Source: Pseudobdellovibrio sp. (GTDB lineage: Bacteria > Bdellovibrionota > Bdellovibrionia > Bdellovibrionales > Bdellovibrionaceae). Taken from it: a DNA stretch of 11,135 nucleotides. Positions within the stretch are counted from its first letter, which is position 1. Each line of letters begins with the position of its first letter. Below are positions 1 through 9,300 of this stretch, piece after piece. The stretch spans positions 1 through 11,135 of the forward strand of contig JANWIU010000038.1 in assembly GCA_025449725.1 (NCBI GenBank), written 5' to 3'. The notes under the pieces were generated by a model, which was not told the DNA's origin, ran no database searches, and was given only the letters and a program-made list of their open reading frames with translations. The translations under genes were made by a program, and so were the position numbers.

Positions 1-473
1 GGAAAGATCTAACTGATAACGTGAATATGATGGCTTCGAACTTAACAACTCAAGTTCGCGGTATCGTAAAAGTCGTAACTGCGGTAGCGAACGGTGACTT
101 AAATCAAAAATTCGTACTTGAAGCAAAAGGTGAAGTTGCAGCATTAGCTGAAACGATCAACTCAATGACCGACACACTCAGAACATTTGCAGATCAAGTA
201 ACTTCGGTTGCTCGTGAAGTGGGTATCGAAGGTAAACTGGGCGGACAAGCGAAAGTTCCAGGTGCTTCTGGTACTTGGAAAGACTTAACGGACAACGTGA
301 ATCAACTTGCAGGAAACTTAACTTCGCAAGTACGCGCGATTGCAGAAGTATCAACTGCGGTAACAAAAGGTGACTTAACTCGTTCAATTACAGTTGAAGC
401 AGAGGGAGAAGTTGCGGCGTTGAAAAATAACATCAACCAAATGATTTCAAATTTAAAAGAAACAACTGACAAA
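1..473 (+). repeat. Tandem 276-bp (92-codon) HAMP repeat units inside the kinase gene
   Basis: The first unit runs from the left edge to 275 and the second from 276 to about 473, where homology fades. The Lys codon of the WKDLTDNVN motif is at 3 and again at 279, exactly 276 bases apart. Each unit has NLT-x-QVR, a TAV-x-x-GDL core and an E-x-x-GEVAAL segment. The units have diverged at DNA level but still share stretches. More units probably lie to the left of the window, since this is the only visible edge of the array. Confidence 0.85.
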
Positions 474-2366
474 AATAACGAACAAGACTGGTTAAAAACA
501 AATCTCGCGAAGTTCTCAAACATGATGCAAGGTCAAAGAAGTATTACTTCAGTGGCTCAGTTAATCATGTCAGAGTTAACTCCGTTGGTTGATGCCAGCA
601 TGGGTGCATTCTTTATTAATGAAAGCGATTACGAAGATACACAGTTAAGCTTGATTGCCAGCTACGCTTTCAGCAGTCGCAACTCTGTTTCTAACCGTTA
701 CAGACTGAAAGAAGGCCTGGTAGGCCAGTGCGCGTTTGAGAAAAAACGCATAGAACTGATTCAGCCGTCTGCAAGTGATTACAGCGCGGTGATCAGCTCC
801 AGCACGACTCAGCTTCGCCCAATGAACGTCATTGTTTTACCGGTTCTGTTCGAAGGAGAATTAAAAGCGGTTATTGAACTGGCTTCTATTAATCCGTTCT
901 CTCACAACTATGTGAACTTCCTGGATCAGTTGATGGATTCTATCGGTGTTATCTTGAATATGATCTCAAGCAGTATGCGTACCGAAGAACTTCTGCAAGA
1001 GTTGAAACGTTCAAATGCCGAACTGGAAGCACAGGCAAAAGAGCTGGAAGACAAAGCAAAACTTCTGGAAGTCAAAAACCAAGAGGTGGAGCTGGCTTCG
1101 CAATCTTTGGAAGAAAAAGCAGAGCAATTGTCACTTATTTCGAAATACAAGTCGGAATTCCTGGCGAATATGTCTCACGAATTGCGTACGCCGCTTAATA
1201 GCTTGTTGTTGCTATCGAAAACTCTGGCCGATAACAGAGATAAAAACTTAACAGCAGAACAAGTCAAATTTGCGACTAACGTTTATTCTGCGGGGCAGGA
1301 CTTGTTGGCGTTGATCAATGAAATTCTGGATCTTTCTAAAGTTGAGGCAGGAAAAATGCCTGTTAACCCGAAAGACATCTCGATTTCAGAAATTAAAGAG
1401 TATCTGGATCAAACATTTAAACCGGTGGCTGAACACAAAGCATTGGAATACAAAATTAAAGTTGATCCGGCATTGCCTAAAAACATCTTCACTGATGAAC
1501 ACCGATTACAACAAATTCTTAAAAACCTGTTGTCAAATGCGTTTAAGTTCACTGAAAAGGGTCAGGTTAAGCTTCACGTTAAACTGGCCGCTGCCGGCGC
1601 AAGATTCTCTTCTGAGTCGCTGAACAAAGCACAACAAGTCGTACAATTCGAAGTTGTTGATTCGGGTATCGGGATTCCGAAAGAGAAACAGTCATTGATC
1701 TTTGAAGCCTTTCAACAGGCTGACGGTACGACCAGCCGCAAATACGGCGGTACGGGATTAGGTTTAACTATCAGCCGTGAAATTGCGCGTCTGTTAGGTG
1801 GCGTAATTGAAGTGCAAAGTGAAGCCGGCGCAGGAAGCCGGTTTACTCTGAGCCTTCCGGTTAAGTACGGTGGTGTTGATTACATAGCCAGCGTTCGTGA
1901 TGAAGAAGATGTGATGATTAAAACGTTGCCGCGCTTACCAGAGCACGCAGACTTCAACGGTCACAAAATTCTGATTGTGGATGACGATATGAGAAATATC
2001 TTCGCATTAACAAGCGTACTTCGCTCTCACGGTATGAATGTAGTTTATGCTGAAAACGGAATTGAAGGTCTTTCGGTTCTGAAAGCCAATCCGGATACTT
2101 CATTAGTATTGATGGATATGATGATGCCGGAAATGGATGGCTTGGAAGCAACCCGGGAAATCCGTAAACTTGCCGAATTCCACTCGTTACCAATTGTTTC
2201 GTTGACTGCAAAAGCAATGAAAGGTGACCGCGAAAAATGTTTAGCGGCCGGTGCTTCTGATTACATTACGAAGCCGGTAGATGAGAAGAATTTGTTAGCG
2301 ATGATTTACCAATGGTTACAAAAAGCCAAAGAAGAAAGTGTTGTGGAGGCCGCGACAGTTACTTAG
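1..2366 (+). CDS. Poly-HAMP/GAF hybrid histidine kinase with receiver domain (5' end cut off by window edge)
   Basis: Cytoplasmic-type hybrid sensor kinase that should autophosphorylate on a histidine and pass the phosphate to its own receiver. The frame is open to the left edge: codons from base 3 read KDLTDN before the GTG at 21, and the same WKDLTDNVN motif recurs at 276, so GTG 21 is an internal Val and the true start lies outside. Counting GTG 21 as residue 1: HAMP units to about 150 (92-residue period), GAF domain about 170-316, a charged coiled coil about 322-375, HisKA with phospho-acceptor His386 (SHELRTPLN), HATPase with N-box Asn506, DSGIGIP and GGTGLGL (576-582), and a receiver about 648-770 with acceptor Asp699 (LMDMMMPEMDG) and Lys in ITKPVD. 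No membrane segment is visible in the part present. Poly-HAMP hybrid kinases with about 90-residue repeats are known from fungal group III kinases and many bacteria. The input signal is unknown. Confidence 0.95.
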   Translation, partial: KDLTDNVNMMASNLTTQVRGIVKVVTAVANGDLNQKFVLEAKGEVAALAETINSMTDTLRTFADQVTSVAREVGIEGKLGGQAKVPGASGTWKDLTDNVNQLAGNLTSQVRAIAEVSTAVTKGDLTRSITVEAEGEVAALKNNINQMISNLKETTDKNNEQDWLKTNLAKFSNMMQGQRSITSVAQLIMSELTPLVDASMGAFFINESDYEDTQLSLIASYAFSSRNSVSNRYRLKEGLVGQCAFEKKRIELIQPSASDYSAVISSSTTQLRPMNVIVLPVLFEGELKAVIELASINPFSHNYVNFLDQLMDSIGVILNMISSSMRTEELLQELKRSNAELEAQAKELEDKAKLLEVKNQEVELASQSLEEKAEQLSLISKYKSEFLANMSHELRTPLNSLLLLSKTLADNRDKNLTAEQVKFATNVYSAGQDLLALINEILDLSKVEAGKMPVNPKDISISEIKEYLDQTFKPVAEHKALEYKIKVDPALPKNIFTDEHRLQQILKNLLSNAFKFTEKGQVKLHVKLAAAGARFSSESLNKAQQVVQFEVVDSGIGIPKEKQSLIFEAFQQADGTTSRKYGGTGLGLTISREIARLLGGVIEVQSEAGAGSRFTLSLPVKYGGVDYIASVRDEEDVMIKTLPRLPEHADFNGHKILIVDDDMRNIFALTSVLRSHGMNVVYAENGIEGLSVLKANPDTSLVLMDMMMPEMDGLEATREIRKLAEFHSLPIVSLTAKAMKGDREKCLAAGASDYITKPVDEKNLLAMIYQWLQKAKEESVVEAATVT

Positions 2367-2433
2367 TTGGTTCGGGATAGCGTTAGAGGGGTTAATTTTT
2401 TTAGTTGGAATGTAGTTTAAGTTGAGAAGTAGA
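2367..2433 (+). other. Short kinase-kinase intergenic gap
   Basis: The gap is T-rich in its middle (T run near 2395-2401) but no stem of useful length precedes that run, so I do not call a terminator. The octamer TTAGTTGG occurs at the upstream stop codon (2363-2370) and again at 2401-2408. A GAGAAG ribosome-site-like sequence at 2424-2429 sits four bases before ATG 2434. Confidence 0.5.
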
Positions 2434-4467
2434 ATGAATGTAAAAACGAATATTCTTTTAGTTGATGACCGAGAAGCAAATTTAACAGCATTAGAGGCTG
2501 TTCTGGGGAATTCCAGATACAACCTTGTTAAAGCAAGATCGGGAGCCGAAGCTCTGGCGCTGGCGCCATCGTATAGCTTCGCCGTTATTTTGTTGGATGT
2601 GCACATGCCCGTGATGGACGGCTTTGAAACAGCCGCGCGTTTGCGGGCCATGCACGAGCACGTGGGCACTCCGATTATTTTTGTAACTGCGATAAATAAA
2701 GATGATGCTTTTGTAAATCTGGGTTATCAGGCGGGAGCAGTAGATTATCTGTTTAAGCCTTTTGATGATAATATTTTGAGATCCAAAGTAGCTATCTTCG
2801 CCGATCTTTTTGAAAAAGGTAAGAAAATCGAAGAGCAGGCCCAGCTTATTAAGTTCACTGCAAATCAAGAACGGCACTTAAGGTTGATTCAGCTGGAAAA
2901 CGAGATTCTGAAGCGTTACCAAAGTGTGGCGGACTCAATTCCGCATTCAATTTGGCGCTCAAAACCTGACGGCACCATGGACTACTTCAACAAGGTCTGG
3001 ATTGAATACACCGGACTGACCGAATACCAAAGCATGGGTGTCGGCTGGCAGTTGGCATTTCATGATGACGATCTACGTAGCTTTTTAAAATTGTGGATGG
3101 AAAAAATCAGCAATGGCGAAGATTTTCAGGTGGAGTGCAGAATCCGCAATGCTGCGGGCGAAATGCGGTGGAATGTTGTACATGCCATCGCTGAACGCGG
3201 CGCAGGCGGTGAGATTGTTGCGTGGCTTGGCACTTGTACTGATATCAGTACAAGAAAAGAAGCAGAAGAGTTACTGATTCGTGCGCAAAAACAGGCGGAT
3301 GCAGCCAATTCTGCAAAAACAAATTTTTTAGCGAATATGAGCCATGAAATCCGTACTCCGTTAAATTCGATTTTAGGTTTTAGCGAGTTGATGTTGTGCC
3401 CTGATCAAAGCGAAGAAGACCGCTGGCAGCATTTGCATACAATTCTTAAAAACGGCCGTACATTAGTAAAAATCATTGACGAAATTCTGGATATTTCAAA
3501 AGTGGAAACAGGCCATATCGAAATGGATATTTCTGAAATGGACGTTTGTCATTTCTTCGCTCAACTGAAGGCATTACTTGAAGTACAGGCGCGAGAGCGC
3601 GGTTTGGGATTGCGTTTTGATTTCAGCACTCCGTTGCCTGCAAAAATTGTCTCTGATTCGACCCGCCTTCATCAGATTTTGGTAAACATTATCGGTAATT
3701 CAATTAAGTTTACTGAAAAAGGTCAGGTTGAAATGGATGTTTCGTGGAGGGCCGGTGAAAACCCGTCTGAAGGAACATTGCACTGCCAGATCGTAGACTC
3801 GGGAATCGGAATTGATAAAGAAGACATGCAAAAATTGTTTCAGCCTTTCGCACAGGTTGATAGCTCGCGCACCAGAAAATTCGGCGGCACGGGTCTTGGC
3901 CTGGCACTTTCGCGCCGTTTAGCCAAAGCTCTTGGCGGAGATGTTTACATCAAAGAAAGCGTAAAAGACCAAGGCAGCGTCTTCATTGTAGAAATTAAAA
4001 CAAATTCGGTTCCTAATTCTGGCGTCGTTACAAACTTTGAAAAATCTTACGACCACGGGGCGATCAGTTCAAAAAATTACAACGGGCAGCTAAAAAACAT
4101 TAATGTTTTGGTTGTGGATGATTCCGTTGATAACCGAAACCTCATTACCCACTTCCTTAAAGCCGCCGGCGCAACTGTAGACTGTGCAGCGGACGGAGTT
4201 GAAGGGGTGAAAAAAGCCCTGGAAAAAGATTTTCAGATTGTCCTGATGGATATTCAAATGCCCATTCTGGATGGATATAAAGCGACGACGGAACTCCGCC
4301 AAAAGGGATATGCGAAGCCGATTGTGGCTTTGACTGCGCATGCCATTAAGCAAGAAAGGCTGAACTCCATTGCGGCCGGCTGTGATGACCACCTGACAAA
4401 ACCAATTGATCGCAAGACGTTGATTGAGTCTGTTACAAAATATGTTGGAGCCTCCGTTGTCCACTGA
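2434..4467 (+). CDS. Hybrid histidine kinase, REC-PAS-HisKA-HATPase-REC
   Basis: A soluble hybrid kinase of about 677 residues flanked by two receivers. Domains: REC1 about 6-120 with acceptor Asp55 (LLDVHMPVMDG) and Lys108 (LFKPFDD); a helical linker; PAS about 160-270; HisKA with His304 (SHEIRTPLN); HATPase with N-box near 408-425, DSGIGI and GGTGLGL; REC2 about 555-670 with acceptor Asp606 (LMDIQMPILDG) and TKPID. An N-terminal receiver fused to a PAS-kinase suggests that another kinase, possibly the poly-HAMP kinase just upstream, phosphorylates REC1 to control this one; that is inference. The start chosen is ATG 2434, preceded by GAGAAG at 2424-2429. TTG 2422 in the same frame would add four residues but has poorer ribosome-site spacing. 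The gap to the upstream stop is 67 bases with no convincing terminator, so the two kinases may form one transcript. No transmembrane segment is seen. Confidence 0.95.
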   Translation: MNVKTNILLVDDREANLTALEAVLGNSRYNLVKARSGAEALALAPSYSFAVILLDVHMPVMDGFETAARLRAMHEHVGTPIIFVTAINKDDAFVNLGYQAGAVDYLFKPFDDNILRSKVAIFADLFEKGKKIEEQAQLIKFTANQERHLRLIQLENEILKRYQSVADSIPHSIWRSKPDGTMDYFNKVWIEYTGLTEYQSMGVGWQLAFHDDDLRSFLKLWMEKISNGEDFQVECRIRNAAGEMRWNVVHAIAERGAGGEIVAWLGTCTDISTRKEAEELLIRAQKQADAANSAKTNFLANMSHEIRTPLNSILGFSELMLCPDQSEEDRWQHLHTILKNGRTLVKIIDEILDISKVETGHIEMDISEMDVCHFFAQLKALLEVQARERGLGLRFDFSTPLPAKIVSDSTRLHQILVNIIGNSIKFTEKGQVEMDVSWRAGENPSEGTLHCQIVDSGIGIDKEDMQKLFQPFAQVDSSRTRKFGGTGLGLALSRRLAKALGGDVYIKESVKDQGSVFIVEIKTNSVPNSGVVTNFEKSYDHGAISSKNYNGQLKNINVLVVDDSVDNRNLITHFLKAAGATVDCAADGVEGVKKALEKDFQIVLMDIQMPILDGYKATTELRQKGYAKPIVALTAHAIKQERLNSIAAGCDDHLTKPIDRKTLIESVTKYVGASVVH

Positions 4468-4499
4468 CATAATGAATAAATTCAAAAAGGATTTTTCAT

Positions 4500-4892
4500 A
4501 TGTTAGAAGGTGCCTGTCATTGCGGTAGTGTAAAATGGACTTACGATCTCCCTCTTGAAAGTGTTACGGCCTGTAATTGTACCGTGTGCAGACGATACGG
4601 TGCCCTTTGGGCCTATGGGTATTTGGGTGAAGGCATCACTGTTTCAGGTGAAATAAATTCTTATAGTCGTGGCCGAGCCATTGATTTCAATTTTTGTTCA
4701 GGTTGCGGTTGCGTCTGTTACTACACCTTAAAAACAAAAGATGACCAGGGCCGCAGAAAGATCGGTGTGAATACCCGTATGATCAGCGACCCGGATAAAA
4801 TCGCCTCCTTACCGATCGATCATTTTGAAGGGCTTGATTCGTTTGAAGATTTGCCTCGGGATCACCGCACTGTAAAAGATCTTTGGTTCTAA
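4500..4892 (+). CDS. GFA/CENP-V family zinc-binding protein (glutathione-dependent formaldehyde-activating enzyme-like)
   Basis: A 130-residue protein of the GFA family (Pfam PF04828 type), a compact zinc-binding fold. The diagnostic cysteines are present in order: Cys6-x-Cys8 followed by Gly (CHCGSV), Cys25-x-Cys27-x2-Cys30 with RRYGA after it, and Cys66-x2-Cys69-Gly. The founding member was reported to help glutathione condense with formaldehyde, but most relatives have no proven reaction, so no substrate is assigned. Two extra cysteines (71 and 73) follow the last zinc pair, where relatives usually carry a CGT-type turn. ATG 4500 has AGGA at 4488-4491, eight bases upstream. The gene follows the kinase by 32 bases and precedes psuG by 5, consistent with one transcript. 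It may detoxify a small electrophile, which would fit the nearby OsmC, but that is speculation. Confidence 0.85.
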   Translation: MLEGACHCGSVKWTYDLPLESVTACNCTVCRRYGALWAYGYLGEGITVSGEINSYSRGRAIDFNFCSGCGCVCYYTLKTKDDQGRRKIGVNTRMISDPDKIASLPIDHFEGLDSFEDLPRDHRTVKDLWF

Positions 4893-4897
4893 TATTT

Positions 4898-5818
4898 ATG
4901 GCAAAACTTGTTATATCTTCAGAAGTTTCGGAGGCCCTAAAAAAAGGTGCACCCGTTGTAGCTTTGGAATCCACCATAATTTCTCACGGTATGCCTTATC
5001 CACAAAATTTTGAAATGGCATTAGCGGTAGAAGAAGTAGTGCGGAATCAAGGCGCCGTACCTGCCACGATTGCGGTTATCGGCGGAGAATTTTGCGTAGG
5101 GCTGAGTTCAGCACAAATCGAAGACCTCGCAAAAAAAGGTCATGCAACATCTAAAGTCAGCAGGCGGGATCTTTCTATAGTGGCGGCAAGAAAGCAAGAC
5201 GGAGCCACCACTGTTGCAAGTACCATGATTATTGCAGATATGGCCGGAATTAAAATTTTTGCAACCGGCGGTATTGGTGGCGTTCACAGGGGTGCAGAAA
5301 CAACAATGGATATTTCTGCCGACCTGGAAGAACTGGCGCAAACCGACGTGGCTGTTGTTTGTGCCGGTGCAAAATCTATTTTAGATATCGGGCTAACTTT
5401 GGAATACCTGGAAACCAAAGGAGTGCCGGTTTTAGGTTATCAGACCGCGGATTTTCCGGCTTTCTACACCCGTACCAGCGGTCATAAAGTTGATGCTCAA
5501 ATGGCTAATGCAACTGAAGCCGCTGAAATTTTAATTTCAAAATGGGGTGCGGGTCTAAAAGGCGGCGTTGTTATCGCAAACCCGGTTCCGCCGGAATTCT
5601 CTTTACCTGCTTCTGAAATGGAAAAGACAATTGCGAAAGCGCTGGAAGAAATGAAGGTAGCTAACATCAAAGGAAAAGAATCAACTCCTTATTTACTGAA
5701 GAAAGTAAAAGAATTAACAGCAGGGAAGAGTTTAGATACAAACATTCAGCTGGTTCTTAACAATGCAATGCTTGCAGCTGACATTGCGGTAGAGTTCGCA
5801 AAACTTCAGAAAAAATAG
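4898..5818 (+). CDS. psuG: Pseudouridine-5'-phosphate glycosidase
   Basis: A 306-residue cytoplasmic enzyme that cleaves the C-C glycosidic bond of pseudouridine 5'-phosphate to uracil and ribose 5-phosphate, in pseudouridine salvage. The signature VALESTIISHGMPYP is at 21-35. Glu24, Lys86 (in KVSRRDL) and Lys159 (CAGAKSILD) are spaced like the E. coli catalytic residues Glu31, Lys93 and Schiff-base Lys166, with a constant offset of seven. Asp142 (MDISADL) matches the metal-binding Asp149. The C-terminal NIQLVLNNA segment is also conserved, so the enzyme looks intact. ATG 4898 begins 5 bases after the GFA stop. An in-frame TTG at 4883 would overlap that gene, but the family normally starts close to this ATG and neither codon has a clear ribosome site, so translation may be coupled to the gene before. 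The usual partner kinase PsuK is not in the window. Confidence 0.95.
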   Translation: MAKLVISSEVSEALKKGAPVVALESTIISHGMPYPQNFEMALAVEEVVRNQGAVPATIAVIGGEFCVGLSSAQIEDLAKKGHATSKVSRRDLSIVAARKQDGATTVASTMIIADMAGIKIFATGGIGGVHRGAETTMDISADLEELAQTDVAVVCAGAKSILDIGLTLEYLETKGVPVLGYQTADFPAFYTRTSGHKVDAQMANATEAAEILISKWGAGLKGGVVIANPVPPEFSLPASEMEKTIAKALEEMKVANIKGKESTPYLLKKVKELTAGKSLDTNIQLVLNNAMLAADIAVEFAKLQKK

Positions 5819-5875
5819 ATCACTTTAATTTTGCGGAACGGCATTTGCTTTATTGTTTCTCAATAAGGAGTGCCA
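5819..5875 (+). other. psuG-osmC intergenic gap with osmC leader
   Basis: These 57 bases are AT-rich. I see no stem-loop terminator and no promoter with acceptable hexamers and spacing. The only clear signal is the ribosome-binding site at the 3' end. Confidence 0.5.
5865..5870 (+). promoter_or_regulatory. Ribosome-binding site AAGGAG for osmC
   Basis: A full AAGGAG sits five bases before ATG 5876. It settles the start: an in-frame GTG at 5870 overlaps the site itself and cannot be the natural start. Confidence 0.85.
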
Positions 5876-6343
5876 ATGAAATCACATGCAGCAGTGACAT
5901 GGACGGGGAATCTAAGAGAAGGTAAGGGACAAATTTCTTCTGGCAGCGGCGTGCTGCAGAATATCACTTACTCGGCGGCAAAACGATTCGAAGGCGAGCC
6001 CGGTACTAACCCGGAAGAACTTATCGCGGCGGCTCACGCGAGCTGTTTTTCTATGGCGATGACCGCAGAATTTTCAAAGGCATTCAATGTTAAAAAAATT
6101 GAAACTTCTGCCACTGTCACTTTGGAAAAGCAAGGAGATGGGTTTCAGATTGTATCATCACATTTGGATACAGAAGCAGATATTGAAGGCGTGGATGAAG
6201 ATCAGTTTCAGAGAATGGCAGAAGAAGTAAAAGTAAAATGCCCGGTCTCTCGAGCGCTGAATGTGACTATTACTCTTGAGGCCCGACTAAAAAGCTCTAA
6301 ATCTCAGACTGACGTAGCTTCCCGTGAAACCCGAATGAACTAA
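5876..6343 (+). CDS. osmC: OsmC-type organic hydroperoxide reductase/peroxiredoxin
   Basis: A 155-residue cytoplasmic protein of the OsmC subfamily (OsmC/Ohr), a thiol peroxidase that reduces organic hydroperoxides. It follows E. coli OsmC closely: W-x-G with GKG near 9-18, SGSGVL 23-27, RFEGE 37-41, TNPEEL 44-49, AAHASCFSMA 52-61 and KCPVS 121-125. The peroxidatic Cys57 and resolving Cys122, the active-site Arg37 and Glu47/48 are present. OsmC rather than Ohr is favoured by the RFEGE-x-GTNPEEL and FSMA motifs. A tail of about 15-18 polar residues after KSSKS extends past the usual C-terminus. The start is ATG 5876 behind AAGGAG. The gene lies 57 bases after psuG and 43 before the double kinase, so it could belong to the same transcript. 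Whether it is induced by osmotic or oxidative stress cannot be read from the sequence. Confidence 0.95.
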   Translation: MKSHAAVTWTGNLREGKGQISSGSGVLQNITYSAAKRFEGEPGTNPEELIAAAHASCFSMAMTAEFSKAFNVKKIETSATVTLEKQGDGFQIVSSHLDTEADIEGVDEDQFQRMAEEVKVKCPVSRALNVTITLEARLKSSKSQTDVASRETRMN

Positions 6344-6376
6344 GAATAAAAAATCTAAACTATAAGGCAGCTTTGC

Positions 6377-6381
6377 GGAGG
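6377..6381 (+). promoter_or_regulatory. Ribosome-binding site GGAGG deciding a TTG start
   Basis: GGAGG lies five bases before TTG 6387, an optimal spacing. The next ATG in frame is about 20 codons inside the first PAS domain and has no such site, so the rare TTG is taken as the start. Confidence 0.8.
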
Positions 6382-6386
6382 CTGGT

Positions 6387-9300
6387 TTGGAACAAAATTA
6401 CGACAATCAGGTGAACTTTCAGAAGCTCTTCGAAGGAAGTCCTGATATGTATCTGGTTTTGCTTCCGGATTCTAAGTTTACAATCATTGCGGTCAGTGAA
6501 GCTTACTTAATAGCGACTAGAACTCTAAGAAAAGACATCATCGGTAAAGGTTTGTTCGAAGTATTTCCTGATAATCCAGCCGATCCAACTGCAAGCGGCA
6601 GGGCAAATTTAGCATCTTCACTTCTTCGGGTCGTTGAAAAGAAAACTCCTGACGCTATGGCAGTTCAAAAGTACGATATCCCCAAACCCGAAGCAGAGGG
6701 CGGCGGTTTTGAAGAAAAATTCTGGAGCCCCGTGAACACACCTGTTTTAGATCAAAGTGGCGACCTTACCTGCATCATACATAGAGTAGAAGACGTTACC
6801 GAATTTATGCGATTAAAAAAAAGCGGTGCCGATCAGATTATTTTACATAATACGCTTAAAGCGGCTTCAGAGAGAATGGAAAACGAGTTTTATCTCAGAA
6901 GTCAGCAGCTACAGGACGCAAATGTAAAACTTCGTTCGAACGAAAGCCGCTTAAAAGAACTGGACACTATTAAATCTCAGTTTTTTGCGAATGTAAGTCA
7001 CGAATTACGCACACCTTTATCTTTGATCATCGGGCCTGCAAGCCAAATTTTACGGGATCCGAATTTGAATCAGGACATGAAGGACTACATTAATGTTATT
7101 TTGCGAAATGCAGAGACGTTGTTAAAGCATCTGAACGACCTTCTTGATGTTTCCAAAATGGAAGAAAATAAATTAAAGCCGATGTTTGTAGCCGGAGATC
7201 TGGCGAAGACTTTAAAATTTTTAATGGCCAACTTTGACAGCGTTGCAAAAGAAAAACGAATAAAATTCGGATCGGAGTTGCCGACTGCATTAACAATGCA
7301 ATTTGATCCGAATATGATCAGCCGGATAATTTTAAATCTGTTAGGTAATGCATTTAAATTTACGCCCGAGGACGGTTCCATTGTTATTCGCCTGAAAGAA
7401 TCAGACAAAAAAGTTGTTTTAGAGGTTGAAGATACCGGCCCCGGGATTCCGGCTGAACACCGTGAAACCGTTTTTGAAAGATTTCGCCAGTTAGATGGCA
7501 GTTCTTCGCGAAAATTCGGAGGAACCGGATTGGGGTTATCAATTGCAAGAGAGTTTGTACATCTTCACAACGGAACGATAGAAATTAAGGATGGCGTTAA
7601 AGGCGGGGCCAAATTTGTTGTTACACTTCCTTACAAACCCATCGGCACTGAAGTGCCTTTTCAGCCCGGAGCTGAGCTTAAGCAGATTCCGGTTTCAGCC
7701 TACATTGACCGGCCAAACGAATCCGTTTCTGTCAGTAAAGATAAAATTGTCTCGGCAAAAGAAATGGCCGGTGAAAAGAAATCATCTTTTGTAACCGTTT
7801 TAGTCGTAGAAGATAACCGTGATCTGAATCTTTTCTTAGTGGGACTGCTGGGTGCGCGATACAATGTTGAGACAGCCTTTGACGGAGTAGAAGGATTGAA
7901 AAAAGCGCTTGCACTAAAACCCGATCTTATCATTAGCGATGTTATGATGCCCGAGATGAGCGGAGATGATATGCTGAGGGAAATCCGAAAGCATTCTGAT
8001 CTTGATAACACTTCAGTCATGCTTTTGACGGCAAAGGCAGATGATATGTCGAAGCTTCGCCTTCTTGAAGAAGGGGCCCAGGACTACATTGTAAAGCCTT
8101 TTCTTCCACAAGAGGTTCTGGCCAGAGTGCACAACCTGGTCATGATCAAAAAAGCGCAGGATATTTCTAATATCGAAATTCTGCTGGAAAACGCACTGGA
8201 TGCGGTCATAGGAATGGACTCCGACGGTTGCATCACTCAGTGGAACCGCCAGGCGAAAGAAACATTCGGTTGGTCCAAAGAAGAAATTGTCGGAAAGAAG
8301 TTGGCAGATACCATCATTCCAAAACAGTATCGTGAAGCCCACGAGAAGGGATTAAAGAGATTCTTAGCCAGCGGCGAAGGAAGAATTTTAAACCGTCGCA
8401 TTGAGCTGACCGGTTTAAAAAAAGACGGTTCCGTTATTCCGATCGAACTTTCAGTGACTCCAATTAAGTCAAAAGACGCTGTCATGTGTTTTGGCTTTTT
8501 ACGAGATATTTCTGAAATGAAAAAACGTATGGAAGAATTACAGGTCGCCAAAGAGGCAGCCGAAAGCGCAAACCGGGCAAAAAGTGCGTTCTTGGCGAAT
8601 ATGTCTCATGAAATTCGCACTCCACTTGGTGTTATAATCGGTTTTTCTGAATTGATCACCGACCCGGCCACGACTCCTGCTGACCGGAATTACTTCGTAT
8701 CTTCAATCAAGCGCAACGGGGCTTTACTGTCCGGAATTGTTAACGACGTCCTTGATTTATCAAAAGTTGAAGCCGGAAAACTTGATGTTGAAATAAAAGA
8801 AACCAATCTTGAAGAAATTTTAGAAGATGTTGTAGCAGCGATCGAACCCAAGGCCTCTGAAAAAAATGTAGAGCTGGATGTTTATAAAGATCCTTCTGCG
8901 CCGCAAACCATATGGACTGATCCGAACCGCCTAAAGCAAATTCTTTTGAACCTGCTCGGTAACTCTGTGAAATTTACAGATAAAGGAAAGATTGAATTAC
9001 GTATCGGCACTGAAAAAACCGCGTTTCATCAGCAAGCTCTGGCATTCACTATAATAGACAGCGGAATCGGAATGAGTGAGGAAAGCGCTGAAAAACTCTT
9101 TATGCCGTTTTCGCAATTGGACCCATCGGCTACGCGAAAACACGGAGGTGCAGGTTTGGGTTTGGTGTTATCAAAACGTCTGGCAAGGCTTTTGGGTGGA
9201 GATGTAGTCCTTCTTAAAAGTAAAAAGGGGAAAGGATCTACATTTAAAGTATTAATTGATCCGGGAATCCTGATTCTTGACTCCAACTCTTCTGCAGCGG

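Noticed and set aside
21..23. GTG as the start of the first kinase gene
   Set aside because: The frame stays open to base 3 and reads KDLTDN, part of a motif repeated at 276, so this codon is an internal Val.
2391..2408. T run between the first two kinase genes as a terminator
   Set aside because: No GC-rich stem of useful length precedes the T run.
2491..2877. Open frames on the - strand inside the second kinase gene (also around 4090-4485)
   Set aside because: They lie fully antisense to strongly conserved kinase and receiver domains and show no recognisable protein pattern.
5831..5856. TTGCGG and TATTGT upstream of osmC as a promoter
   Set aside because: The spacer is only about 14 bases and both hexamers match the consensus poorly.
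7700..8020. Long - strand open frames opposite the double kinase (also 8013-8342, 8237-8551 and 9029-9286)
   Set aside because: They are mirror frames of real receiver, PAS and ATPase domains, with no ribosome sites or coherent domain.
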